Source of the DNA: Antedon mediterranea
Lineage: Eukaryota; Echinodermata; Crinoidea; Comatulida; Antedonidae
Reading direction: 5' to 3'
DNA: 64,000 nt
Assembly (NCBI RefSeq): GCF_964355755.1
Contig: NC_092675.1
Span: 22,980,412 to 23,044,411, forward strand
Shown: piece by piece, positions 23,188 to 34,104 of the stretch
Numbering within the stretch: position 1 is the stretch's first letter
Layout of the letters: each line of letters begins with the position of its first letter
The notes under the pieces: model-generated
Seen by the model: the letters and a program-made list of their open reading frames with translations, nothing else
The model's database searches: none
What the model was told of the DNA's origin: nothing
Translations under genes and position numbers: made by a program

Positions 23188-25275
23188 CTATAATAAAACA
23201 TTAATACGTACCATTTAAAAGTTTAAAGTAAAAAAACGATAGAGGAACATGTATACAGTACAGACCTACTGTACACATGGCATAACGCAGGCGCCCCTGA
23301 CTTAGCGCTCCTAATGCCTGTGCACTCAAATGCTGGGATTGAGACCTTGGGTTTAGCCAGTGAGCACTCATAGCCATACTGTACATGGTCCATACTATTG
23401 ACCTACATTTTTAACTTATCTAAATTTACAATTTACATAAAATGACTGACATTATTTTATTTCTTTGGTATTTTCTGAAAATTCACTAGTGTACCTGTAT
23501 ATGAGTACTGTTTTGGATAGGACATGCACCACAATGGTCACAAAATCATGCAGTAATTAAACAAGGCTACTTATTTACACAAGCCATTCATTACCACATT
23601 TCAAGACAATTCAATCTGTTTGCCATTGTTATCCTTGTTTATAAATTGAATAGGTGCTATTGATAAAAGCCACAATGGTTTCCTGTGCTTCAGTTTTATT
23701 GCTACTGAAGTTCAGTAGACCAATGGATTTCCTAGAATGTTTATGTGACATTTATGTAAAAACTGGATTTCGTGTTACATTTCTATCAATCCGAAAATAA
23801 ACTAAAATTTTATTTCCTCAAATACATTACTGTGAGTGTGACATAAGTGTAATGTGGGAAATAATTGAATTTACTAATAAACTTTACATTTTATTTTACT
23901 TGAAAATAAAACTGATTTTTTTATTTTAAAACAAAACAATCTATTTATAAGTTTGAATATAAGTATAAAAAGCTTCCACTGGCCAAAGAATAGAACATAT
24001 TTTTTTATTTAGTAGTGCATTGTGTTTGAAATAATTATATTCTGCTTTAATATTTTCATACAAATCAGACGGAAATATGGACAGGTGGTTGTCAAATCTA
24101 ATACAGACTTAGACATACCTGGTGATTCAGTGTTATGATGCTCAACTCATAATGTTCACTACAAATTAAAGCAACATTTTGAACTATTAGAATGTAATTT
24201 AACAGTTTTAGTGTTCCTCAATGTCATTATTCAATACTACAATGAGTGTTAAGGTACTGTACGTTCACACTGAGCCAAATTCCAACCTGGGTTTATTACT
24301 GATACAAATCTGATTTTAATTCCGACATTACTGTACACACAAATCTGATTTTAATTAATAGATAGTATCATCACAAAGTTACACAAAATGATCTAATTGT
24401 CCCCCAAAACATGAACAATATATAAAGATACATACAATTTGACATTTTGAATTTAAACTCTTATTTTGTAATTTTAATATTAAAGTTTTTCACTTTTGAC
24501 AAATAAATTTACATAATAATTATTTTGTTCATCTGTAAATTGTAAGTTAAAAAAAAATACTGGTAGTTAATTTTCACTAAAAGGTCTTTTTTTTTAATTT
24601 ATCTTTTTACGAGATTTATTGTATTTATATTGTGCTATTAAAAAGGCATTCAAAAATAAATTGGCCAAAAGAGATTACAAGTAATAACTTAATTGTCTCT
24701 TTGGGTTACTGGCCATTGATCAGCAGACCAGTTTACTAAATTTAACACTTAGAGGATATTACATAAAAAGTAAACACTATTCTATTAAAGCAGGCTGTCT
24801 GATTCTAAATAGGAACTGTGTGGGCTATTTACCAGACTATTCTCATGAGTATTAAAAGTAGACTGGGAGTTTAGATAACTTTTCAATTTAAGACCATAAA
24901 GACTAGACTAGAGAGAGATTAGACCAGGGACAGCATTGCATTTAAAAGTGTTTATTGTAATGTTAAATTTAAAAGTGTACTTACACACTACTGAAAAAAA
25001 TATCGTAATGCAGAGCATCGCAAAAAAGAAGATGGTCATACGAAAAGTAATAAGTATGGCCTAACTAGACGTACTTACAAACACAGTTAACTCTATACGC
25101 TATATGTATATTTTTTATACAGTACCTGGAATTATTTAAATAAAGTTCCATCCCAAAGGTAGCTGCGCATGTTTCCCTTGAAAAGCTAAAAATACCTTGA
25201 AATCTTTTCTTATCATCATAAATCTAAATGTTACCATTTTCAATATAAAAAACTAAAAATTACATTACAGTTACA

Positions 25276-25330
25276 CTTTAATCATAGAGATATTATAGTG
25301 AAGTTCACTATAATATCTCTATGCTTTAAT
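25276..25330. repeat. Mini-palindrome insert with perfect 7-bp flanking repeat (copy 4, long arms)
   Basis: A 41-bp palindrome at 25283-25323, with arms of 20 bases (CATAGAGATATTATAGTGAA and its inverse) around one G, lies between exact CTTTAAT repeats (25276-25282, 25324-25330). Its ends (CATAGAG/CTCTATG) differ by one base from those of the other copies. Confidence 0.75.
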
Positions 25331-26105
25331 AGATAGTAAGCTTAGGCCTAGTATAATAATTATCAAATGTTACTTTCTTTTTCAATACAGTTTTCCTATT
25401 TTCTATATCATAAAGGTTTAACTAATATCAAATCAAATAAATTCAAAACACATTTTATTTTAATTTACTTTCTAGGCAGGCTATATGGTAACAACTAGAC
25501 CAGGGCACAAATTAGGCCTAGGCCTCCTACAAGCCTAATCCTAGCTAGTCTACAGTAGTAGGACTATGTAGGCATAGGCTTGTAGAAGGCTTACTCAAGT
25601 AATAAATGATTATTGGCCATCCCAGGCATACCCTTCATCTACATAGCCTAGCTAGGCTATACTAGTAGGCCTTGCCCTAACGGTAACCTAAATAACTAAA
25701 GTATTGCCATGTTTATGTACAAACAATAACAGGAAAACTAACGTTATACTTACATTAGATCATTTCTTCACAAAATATTCAAAAATGCAAGAAAAGACAT
25801 AATCAGATCACAAATAATTCAGGCATACCTAGCCTAAGCAACATTACACAAACGTATTGACATGTCAAATCTCTCGCTAAAGCTGGATAATCCACGGACC
25901 GCTGTATAACGTATATAAAAATTAGAATTGTTGCGTATATCTACCACATGGTGATAAATGTGGTACATCGATACGCATGCGTCGATTTTGCCATTATTCA
26001 AAATAGGTGATAAAGTCAATTTGAAAAAGGGGATCGGCCATATAATGTCGTTTTAAAATATTTCAATTTTAGGTTAGTATCTTTAAAAAAAAAATGTATA
26101 TATAT

Positions 26106-26247
26106 ACAGATTTCCTCATCTTTATCGTTTCAAATTAATTAATTAAATTTCAGTATATCACCGGGCGGTTTAGAATTAATGTTCTTTGCCTGATTTGTTT
26201 ATATAATTAATTATATAATTTGAAACGATAAAGATGAGGAAATCTGT
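26106..26247. repeat. 31-bp perfect inverted repeat
   Basis: The arms 26106-26136 and 26217-26247 (ACAGATTTCCTCATC... and its inverse) are perfect and enclose an 80-bp AT-rich spacer. It lies 16 bp from the tRNA-like sequence. No clear target duplication was found. Confidence 0.85.
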
Positions 26248-26263
26248 GAGAATGAGAAAAAGT

Positions 26264-26333
26264 CGCCCCAACCGAGACTCGAACTCGGACCGTCTGCTTG
26301 ATATGCAGTTGCCCTAACCATTAGACCAGGGGC
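26264..26333 (-). pseudogene. tRNA-like sequence, probable pseudogene or SINE head
   Basis: On the minus strand it has a D arm (GTCTAATGGTTAGGGC), an anticodon arm with a 7-base loop ATATCAA (anticodon ATC), a perfect T arm (CCGAG-TTCGAGT-CTCGG) and a TTTTT run straight after the 3' end. The 5' acceptor strand is two bases short (GCCCC only), leaving TT unpaired. Anticodon ATC is rare. A decayed Glu/Asp-type tRNA or a tRNA-derived repeat head is more likely than a working gene. Confidence 0.6.
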
Positions 26334-27003
26334 TTTCATTTAATTAATTATATATATATTTATATATTTTTGGCACTTTCAATTTCCACTACATAATAAT
26401 AATAACGGGAATAATAACCATAACAATGCTCCGAAAAGTAAAACGTGCGTAGATCATTGAATTATATAATTCTGAGAAGCTCTCATCATATTACAGCATG
26501 CGTATTCCAGTCTCTCTTTCCCCACTACACTCAATCCTTTCATTAAAGTATATCATACAACATACGGTTTTAAAATTTCACATTGTTCTGCTGCTGTAAT
26601 AATTCAGGTCTACCGTTTTTTTATAATCAGTCATTCTCGTTTAAACATACAGATAAAATACGAAAACAGTGTTGTAATTTTAATCACAAATGTTTGTTTA
26701 TTTATTATTTATTATAGAAAATACACTCTTACTCTTTAGATGTATTTTCTCCCAATAAAACATGAAAAGATTTAAATTGGAAAGGTCATCACTTCCATAG
26801 GGAAAAAAGGGGGACACTGTTTAAACCTAGAAGTAGGCTTTTAATTGATTAGTAGGCCTACAGTAACCCTTGTTTTCATTTTTCATGTTTGTTGTTATCT
26901 TTATTATAGGCATATTATAATCAGCAGGTTCCTAATAAAAACAAAATGTATAAATACTATTCAGAGGTCACCAGTAGAACTATTTGAGCTCAGCTAAAAC
27001 GCG

Positions 27004-27038
27004 CTAGGACCATGGAGGTATAACCTCCATGCTAGGAC
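27004..27038. repeat. Mini-palindrome insert with perfect 7-bp flanking repeat (copy 5)
   Basis: A 21-bp palindrome at 27011-27031 (CATGGAGGT / ATA / ACCTCCATG) sits between exact CTAGGAC repeats (27004-27010, 27032-27038). The repeat becomes 8 bp (GCTAGGAC) if the last G of the palindrome is counted as flank. Confidence 0.75.
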
Positions 27039-27660
27039 TAGTCTATTAATTGTATTAATTTTCCCCCTCTGAAAATGGATCGGTCTGTTTCCTAATTCAA
27101 AGATTAAACCTTCTGGTAGATCATCGTCTAGTGGACAAATGTCAGTGCAAACAGCGTAGCATAGCGTCGAGAAGGTCACCATTTTAGTGAAACGTGAAGG
27201 CATGCAGACCACCATCTCGCGGTGGTGTCGTTGGTGGTGTGTGTGCAACGTGTGTGACTCACTCCTCTCCTCTCTGTCTTCCCCGCGAAACTTGTTCTTA
27301 TTTTGGTATGCTAGGCCTAGCTTAGTTACTAGGCCTAGGCCTATTATATACTATACTACTACTGTATTTACCACTATTAAAATATTTTTTAGACGAAGTG
27401 ATATATAGGCCAGTTGAGTAGTAGGCCTAGTAGGCTAGGCCTCTAGTCTTTAGACTGTGATGTGTGGAAAAATCCCAGGCCAGGCTAATACTTATAGAGC
27501 AGGCCTACCTAGTCTGGCCTAGTACAGTAGTACCAGGGAGGTGAAAAAAATATTGTTTTACCTCCTGGTACTGGTAGTACAGTACTAGAAAGTAGTAGAC
27601 CTAACAGTTAGAAGAAATACTATAAAATTAATATCGATCCAATGTTTGACAGTAAACTAA

Positions 27661-27810
27661 AGGCTCTGTCTACATGCATGGATATGATGATGTAATATCA
27701 CTAACTACCATATTTGAGCATATCACTACTACTAGTACTAACTATATTTGGGCACAATCCATCATACTTTTTTTTGTCAAACTAGTAAGTTTGATAGTGT
27801 AAACAGAACG
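27661..27810. mobile_element. Diverged MITE of the TCTACACTATCAAAC family
   Basis: It starts AGGCTCTGTCTACATG after TAA and ends GTTTGATAGTGTAAACAGA. The interior shares ATATTTGGGCACA and TTTTTGTCAAACTAGT with the elements at 35414 and 52286. The left arm has decayed. Confidence 0.6.
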
Positions 27811-27902
27811 GAAATACAGTTGTACTGTACTGTAATTCTTATTACTTGTTAATATTATTATTATTAATACTAATTAATAGTGGAATGCTGTGATTTTACT
27901 AA

Positions 27903-30900
27903 ATGGGTGGTCGTGGACGAGGTAGAGGAAGGGGGTCAGCTTTATCATTTACTGCAGAAGTACTGGGTCTTGGTCGTGGAGCAGATGCATTACCAACTGG
28001 TGCTCTACAGCCTCCTCCCCTTTTTCCGGTAAGTTTAAAGGGCCGGCTGCTTAAAATAATTCTTAAATGTTCCAAGTCAATGGTTATAAATTGATTGCAT
28101 GTTAGAATCACTATTTTAAATCACACTCAGACCATCTTGGTTTTCAAATTTTAATAGATTCTTTCTCGGACAATAACCAGTACTCATAAAATACCACCAC
28201 TGTAGGTTTGACAGAGCCAGTATAAGCTCTGAACTAGATACAACCGACCACATTACAGTACTAAAAAAAAACTTTATGACTGAAGTTGCAGTCAATGTGG
28301 TCTGTAGAATATTAGATCACATCTGTCTATTGGGAACACCAGGTTAATGTAGAGGATAGATAGAAGATCAGCTCAGCTGTAGACCATTGGAGCGCACTCT
28401 GGTGTTGCATGTCATGCAACACCAGAGTGCATGTGCATCAGGCTGATTGACATTGGCAGTATTGAGATTGATTGAAGTATATGCGGTGCCCCTTGGCTGT
28501 TCTAAGGTATAGACGGGGCATCCACTGTCAATGTGCATCATGGTACGGTACAGCTCTGCAAAATGTTAGAAGCTGCAATATGTTGCCTGAAGTTACAAGC
28601 ACTACTGCACAGGTATATCCTATGTTAAGCTACCAAAATACGGATGGTAATTCTCGGCAACAGTGTGATCGGGACAGGGCATCACTCGGACTGCAGCTAA
28701 TTATATTCATGTGTGAGCGTATATGTTCAACTGCCCAAGAGTTCTAAGAGGTGGTACCATCACAAGATTTGGTAGAAAGGAATTTTAAGTTGGTTGCGGT
28801 CACAGAATTTTGTAATGAGAAGGATAAATTTAAGGCTGTCTCAATCAGGTTCTCTGATAAGGACTTAAACCTGGAGGGTCCAGTGTACAAATCTGGCCTG
28901 TGTGCACTTTAAAGAACCCAGTTCATCTTTTGAGATTGGGGAGTTACCTGTTGTACTGGTCCATTCAGCCCCTGTTGTTGTGGACAGACGCATGGGCGCC
29001 GTTTGGTGGCAGCACTCGACCCTTTTGAGTGAAGGGAAAGTCTGCACAATTCAGGTCAGTTAAACTGCAAGCCACGGGTCAATTTCAGACACAGCATGCC
29101 TCCTTAATTATCTGTGTTTGAGAAACTGTTGTGTTGGAATTGACAGACAAATGGTGGTTTGGCAGATAAGGAACTCAAAGAACTACCTATCTATCTATCT
29201 CTAATATCTTAATGAGGCATGCATCTCTGTGATGTCCAGATCCAGTCCTTGACTGACAATGACATGTGCCACGATCAGCCAATTGTCTAGGAAATAAAAC
29301 GTGTATGTATACATATGCTGTGTTGGTAAAAGAATTCTGTCAGCATTCACAATATGCATGTACTTTACTAACTTTCATTGAGCCATTAATAAATTTATAC
29401 AGGAGGCTGAATTTGAGACAACTGTTGGAATTGATGAGCAGATGGTTGTTTGGTAGTTTAAAGGGCTACCAGAATTTAAAAGAAGGCATGCATATCTCTG
29501 GGATGTGATATGATACTGTATACTGTATACCAAATGCATTGGTGGCCTCAACTGCCCAGCCTAATGTACTAGTATACTGCTGAAGTGTTAACAGAATGGC
29601 AGGGTTAATTCTACACTTAAATGAGAACATGAGAAACAAGGTATACAGTGCCATGCACTATGACCAAATCTATTGTGACCGCCCAGTTTCCTTGTCTTGA
29701 CCCCAAAGACGACTACTGACGACACATCAATGGCGTAGGTTGGTCGTTGGTTCTTGATCGACGCAAATTGAAAGTTCCCTATTAACATTGGTTCAATTGG
29801 GATTGGTCATAAGTTCACTTTGCGTAGCAGCATGTAACAGAATTAGGCAACAGATGTACTAATGAATCAGTGCTATTATGTCTGCATGTCTTCTCCCGAT
29901 TGGAGAGTGCTTCAGTCATTCTTGTAATCCCTGGCAATAGATGTACCCTCAAGATTGATGTCTGAGGTAGGTGAATATCGTATGGTATAGATGAGATATT
30001 TATTGTGGCTCATCCTTCAGCACAGCTCACAATTGCTGCTCTGGCCTGTTCTAAGGATAGCTTATATTCACATTTTAGGTGGAATGATGCAGAGAAATAG
30101 CCTCGGGTGCAGATTCCGTTAAAATTGTAGCCTCCTGACCCATGCTCAACTTTGGGTAAATGACCACTGTCCACTTGCAGATACAAAAATCAAAAAGTGG
30201 CAGTTCACAAACTGTTGGGCATTTGAGTTAGATAAATACATACAGTACAACACATCATGGATGGTGGTGGAGTACAGTCATGTATGATGTTGTGTTAACC
30301 ACAGGTTTCGTCGATCACCAAAGTTAAGCAACGTTGGGCCCGATTGCATTCTGGATGGGAGACTGGGAATCGCTGTATATTGTACTTGTACTGGAGAGCG
30401 ATGGTGTAATGATAATATTGGACTAGCATACAGTATATAGGACTGGAATGTGATAGGCATGGTTTCGAGTCTAACTGTACCGTACATGCATCCTTAGGCA
30501 ATATTCTTTACTCTTGGTGCCTTGTCTTTCGATGTAAAGCCGTTGATCCCGTGTTCATATAGTGCAAGATAAGAACTTGGTAGACTATTATAAAAGAGTA
30601 GGGATTGTCTCCTAGTGTGCTGATCTGGTAGGCGTTGCTCTGCTGGGTGCATGTGGGTCTGTAGAGGGCATGATCCAAATTTCCTTAGTTGCTAGTTAAG
30701 CTTGAGGAACAGAATAAATACAATTACCTTTATTAAGAAAAAAGGTCCAGCCATGCCAGCAGTTCAGTATCTTTGAACTATACATGCTGTCGCCAATTTT
30801 TCTTTTATTATCCGTTGTACCATTGATAGAAATTAATAAATGTTGATTTTTTGGTTTATCTAGGTAAGATAAGAGAGATATATTAATCTTACCTTCACTT

Positions 30901-32486
30901 TAAAATAGCACTTGATTTTTACCATCATAGCATGGACCTATTTTAAGTCCATAGTCATAGAAAAGAGCAAATCTAAAACAGTTTATAAGCACCATTTAAG
31001 ATTCTTGTTAATTTGATTTTGTGAGATAGATATTATTTTTCAGCCTTTAGAATATAAAGCACTTCCTCTTTTAACTGGTGAGGCAAGGGAGTACATGTTG
31101 GCATTGAAGCAGGAATTTCGGGCATCTTCCAGAGATTCACCATTTTACATTAAACCACGAAACAAAAAGAAAGGTACTCTGCAGTTAGGTTAATTCACCT
31201 GAATCTCAAGCCATTACTGTCAGTTAATGGTAAATATTTACCAAATACTGTAATACTTTTGATTATGACATGTTTTACCAGATATTGACAGATACTCTGA
31301 CAAATATCAGGGAAGTGGGCAAAATGCAGACAACAGTGAATGGACGCCTGATTGGACTAGGTTTCCAAAAGAACTACAAATAAGGGTCAAGAAATCAAGA
31401 GGTTTGTATACAAATACTGAATATATTCGTTGAAAAGAAATAATAAAAGCCAAGGCTTTAAGTTTGCTCCTCCATATAATGTATATATAAATATATATGA
31501 TTATTTAATTTAAGTGAGAGAAAAAAAAAAAACCTATCCCCACAAGATTTTTAATTTCAATAAAATTACCAAAGTATTTGTTTCTAGTTAAAGGAAGCAT
31601 TATAAAGCCCTCACTTAAAAAGAAGAGTGAAGATAAACAAAAAACAAAAGAGATTGAAAACAAGCTGGAGGTAATTTCTTTTGGTTTTTATTATTCTTGA
31701 TATATTATATATATTACACTAGTATAATTTTTAAAATAGAAATGTTTCTTAATTCATACCAGGAGGAGAGGATCATCTCTTGAGCAGGTTGCTGCACTGC
31801 TGGCTGCTGTGGGTCCGTGGAGGGCTTAGTCCAAATTTTCTCAGTTTCCAGTTAAGCTTGAGGCGGATAATAAATTTCTTTACCAAATCAAAGGAAGAAA
31901 CTAATTACTCCTGCACCAAGCTTCATCCTTTTTTAGCCTGCCTAATTTCTTGTACATATTTTAAGCAAATTAAAACGTATACATTCTCAGCAATAAACCA
32001 CCGTTCCAAATGTTCCTTTGAAATGATGCTTGAGCTGCTTTGGTAGGGTTTGATTGAGATCTTTCCAAGAAGAACTCTTGTGCAATTTGTTTTATGGTAT
32101 AAAAGTCTTTACTTTTAACATTTTAAATGTGTATGAGTATGTTTCTTTCTTTCGTCAAATTACCATTTGAATCAATCTAAAAATAATTTTCTATATAGGA
32201 ATTGGTCAAGAAGGAAGAGGAAGGATCAGGAAAAGAGGAAGGAGAAGAAGAGGAGGAAAAAGAAGCTATAGAAGATGATGAAGAGTTCTATGATGAAGAA
32301 GAAATGGAAGAAGTAAGAGAAATTCTGATTTTCTTTGTAAAAAGACTACAATTCCTAAAGAAAATTGACATTAAACTTATTTTCTAACACTAACAGGGAA
32401 CAGATTACATTGTGAACTATTTTGATAATGGAGAAGATTTTGCACCTGATGAAGATGATAACTTAGAAGATGGACCGGTTTACTGA
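27903..32486 (+). CDS. POLR3G: RNA polymerase III subunit RPC7 (POLR3G/POLR3GL), complete, 6 exons
   Basis: Exons are 27903-28028, 31044-31173, 31282-31401, 31588-31670, 32199-32312 and 32397-32486. All have GT/AG borders and consistent phases, giving 220 aa, against 223 for human POLR3G. The N-terminus is Gly/Arg-rich (MGGRGRGRGRG) and leads to LQPPPLFP at the first exon end, as in the human protein (LKPPPLFP). Next come REYMLALKQEF, DIDRYSDKY, and EWTPDWTRFPKEL (human EWIPDWRRLPREM). A long Glu-rich stretch fills exon 5, and the C-terminus is DYIVNYFDNGEDFAPDEDD. The subunit belongs to the RPC3-RPC6-RPC7 module that helps Pol III initiate at tRNA and 5S genes. One gene here probably represents the state before the vertebrate POLR3G/POLR3GL duplication. 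An upstream noncoding exon is possible. Confidence 0.93.
28394..28430. repeat. Perfect 18-bp-arm palindrome
   Basis: The arms GCACTCTGGTGTTGCATG and its inverse surround a single T. The flanks (TTGGAGC, ATGTGCA) are not duplicated, so it does not belong to the 7-bp-flanked family. Confidence 0.9.
28862..29045 (+). mobile_element. SINE fragment with Deu-like core
   Basis: GGTCCAGTGTACAAATCTGG, TGTGCACTTTAAAGAACC and CAGTTCATCTTTTGAGA match the SINE cores at 19690 and 45505. The tRNA-like head is missing, and the 3' part is diverged. Confidence 0.5.
30300..30740 (+). mobile_element. SINE with 5S rRNA-derived head and Deu-like core
   Basis: The head (about 30308-30375) carries 5S internal promoter sequences: AAGTTAAGCAACGTTGGGCC (A box region of 5S) and GGATGGGAGACTGGGAAT (C box). 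A B box-like GGTTTCGAGTCTAAC follows near 30460. The core reads TCTTTCGATGTAAAGCCGTT, GATCCCGTGT and AAAAGAGTAGGG. The 3' end is GTTAAGCTTGAGGAACAG plus AT-rich tail. 5S-headed (SINE3-type) elements with Deu cores are known from vertebrates. Confidence 0.75.
30924..30960. repeat. Mini-palindrome insert with 7-bp flanking repeat (copy 6)
   Basis: An imperfect palindrome at 30931-30953 (CATGGACCTA...AAGTCCATA) lies between ATCATAG (30924-30930) and GTCATAG (30954-30960), a 6/7 direct repeat. It appears older than the copies with exact repeats. Confidence 0.6.
31765..31905 (+). mobile_element. 3' fragment of the 5S-headed SINE family
   Basis: GGTTGCTGCACTGCTGG, GTGGGTCCGTGGAGGGC and AGTTAAGCTTGAGG match the 3' part of the 30300-30740 element at about 80% by eye. 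It lies in a POLR3G intron. The head is absent, as expected of 5' truncation. Confidence 0.6.
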
Positions 32487-33365
32487 AGTATCAAGATTGA
32501 GATATTGAGAAGATTCCGCTGAGAAATAACATATTGTGAAATTTAGAAAATGGTGATGAAAATAATTAGCCTTCTCTGTTATTGGTTCTCATATATAGAA
32601 TGGTATAAGAATGAACAAACATTAGTGTTTGTACTGTAAAGTACTGAAAGATGATTGTGTTTCCAGATTATTGTTTACAAAAACACTGTCTTGATGACCA
32701 CAGAAAAATAAGAAACATTGATAGTCACAAGCACTGATTGATGGGTTCTATTGCAACATGTGTAAACCTAGAATGATCATGTATACTGTAGTAAATATCT
32801 GATAAAAGACATTCATTTACTGAGAAATTAGCTTTATGAATATGTTATCAGATTGTTTGCAAACTGCATAAATAGTAGAAACTGTTTTTAGACTGAAGAT
32901 AGAGAGTTTTTCGGAGTGCATGTAGTAAATACACTGATGCTTTTGTTTAAATTCTGTCCGCTTTAATGTAAAAGCATTATAACTGCAGGGCCATAGCCAG
33001 CATGAGGCACTCGCCTTATCTGAAATTTTCACCACCCTCTTATACCCGCGTCAGTACGGTGCCGTATTAATATAAAATATGATGATCTGTGCTGGAGAAT
33101 TGGGGTGGGTGGAATTACATTTAAAGCATCTTTGCCTCGTTTGTTTTTAACCTCTTGCTACGGCCTTGATAAGCGAATTATGGTGATGATAAACAGTATG
33201 TACCTTCTGAAATAGTGACCAATTGAATAATATTTACCGGTGTAAGGTGGCTTCATGGAAAAAGTATTGCAAATTTTTCAAACTTACTGTCGGATAGTGT
33301 CTTTAGCTATTGATGCGAACTCTTGCTTACTGATTGTTCACTCTGAACATTCCAGGCTGTACTAA

Positions 33366-33371
33366 AATAAA
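33366..33371 (+). terminator. Candidate poly(A) signal of POLR3G
   Basis: This is the first AATAAA downstream of the POLR3G stop, giving a 3' UTR of about 0.9 kb. Another AATAAA occurs near 33482. Confidence 0.4.
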
Positions 33372-34104
33372 GTATAAATAAAAAAACTTTATTAAAACAA
33401 AGATGAGTATATGTTATTGTTTTGTCAGTGAGTTAAGTAAATACCTGATAGAAAGTGGTCTATATTATTGTTTACATTGCGAATAAACAACAAGGAAACT
33501 CAAGAAGATGGTTGTAACAGCATTTGTGGCAGACAAGAAAACAGAATGTCTGCCATAAAGACGATACAACCCCCATAAGGTAGGCGAAAATGATTAGGTT
33601 CCTCAGGAAATTGGTCCTAATTCCAACCTCAAATTACTGTGTTTTTTGTATGTTTTTATGTTCCTTTAAATGTAGGACTTCCAAGTGTTATATCATTTTA
33701 AGAGCATAATTTTCAAAGCTAAAAACATAAATACTGTACTGTATTACAATTTAATGATGTGTACAATTCTCAGTATATTTAAAATAACTCTTAATAAATA
33801 ATAGAAATGCTCTGGAACTTAACAGTGCTCCCTAAATAATTATTATGATTTTATACTGCAATTATAGCAAAATCAATGTCGCCTCCATCCAAGCAGGAAT
33901 GTACTGTATTATCACATACTGCTTTTAAGTCAAAATAATAAATAGTATTGTTAGGTAAATAGACATTTTGTCCAGCTGCTGTCCATCTGTTAAAGTGTTA
34001 AACACTTCTAACATTGCTATTAATACAATCTGAAGTAGTTTAAAACCAATCGACTTAAAAACATGATGAATAGATACATACAGTACAGTACTTTTTAAAA
34101 TGGT

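Larger units (their letters stand above)
23188..27902. other. Head-to-head intergenic region between PDZD2-like and POLR3G
   Basis: No confident coding exon is present. It must hold the 5' noncoding exon(s) and promoter of the PDZD2-like gene and the POLR3G promoter. Minus-strand donor candidates exist near 25750 (GTAAGT) and 25825 (GTATGC) but cannot be confirmed. The DNA around 27150-27300 is richer in GC and CpG than its surroundings and may be a promoter. AGGCCTA-rich low complexity lies at 25490-25690 and 27300-27530. Confidence 0.5.
28029..31043 (+). other. POLR3G intron 1 (3.0 kb)
   Basis: It holds a perfect palindrome (28394), a Deu-core SINE fragment (28862), a 5S-headed SINE (30300) and a mini-palindrome insert (30931). 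No coding exon was recognised; the open frames inside are short and have no family resemblance. Confidence 0.7.

Noticed and set aside
26264-26333. Functional tRNA gene
   Set aside because: The acceptor stem is two bases short on the 5' side and the anticodon ATC is atypical; called tRNA-like instead.
26994-27248. Minus-strand open frame of 84 codons with some coding-like character (CPLDDDLPEGLIFELG)
   Set aside because: No family recognised and no clear splice partners. It spans a mini-palindrome insert and overlaps the probable POLR3G promoter. It could still be a lineage-specific exon.
30308-30375. Functional 5S rRNA gene
   Set aside because: Only the internal promoter half is recognisable, with deletions relative to 5S, and it runs into SINE core sequence.
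33531-33559. TGGCAGACA/TGTCTGCCA hairpin as a mini-palindrome insert
   Set aside because: The ends do not match CATGGAG and the flanks are not duplicated.
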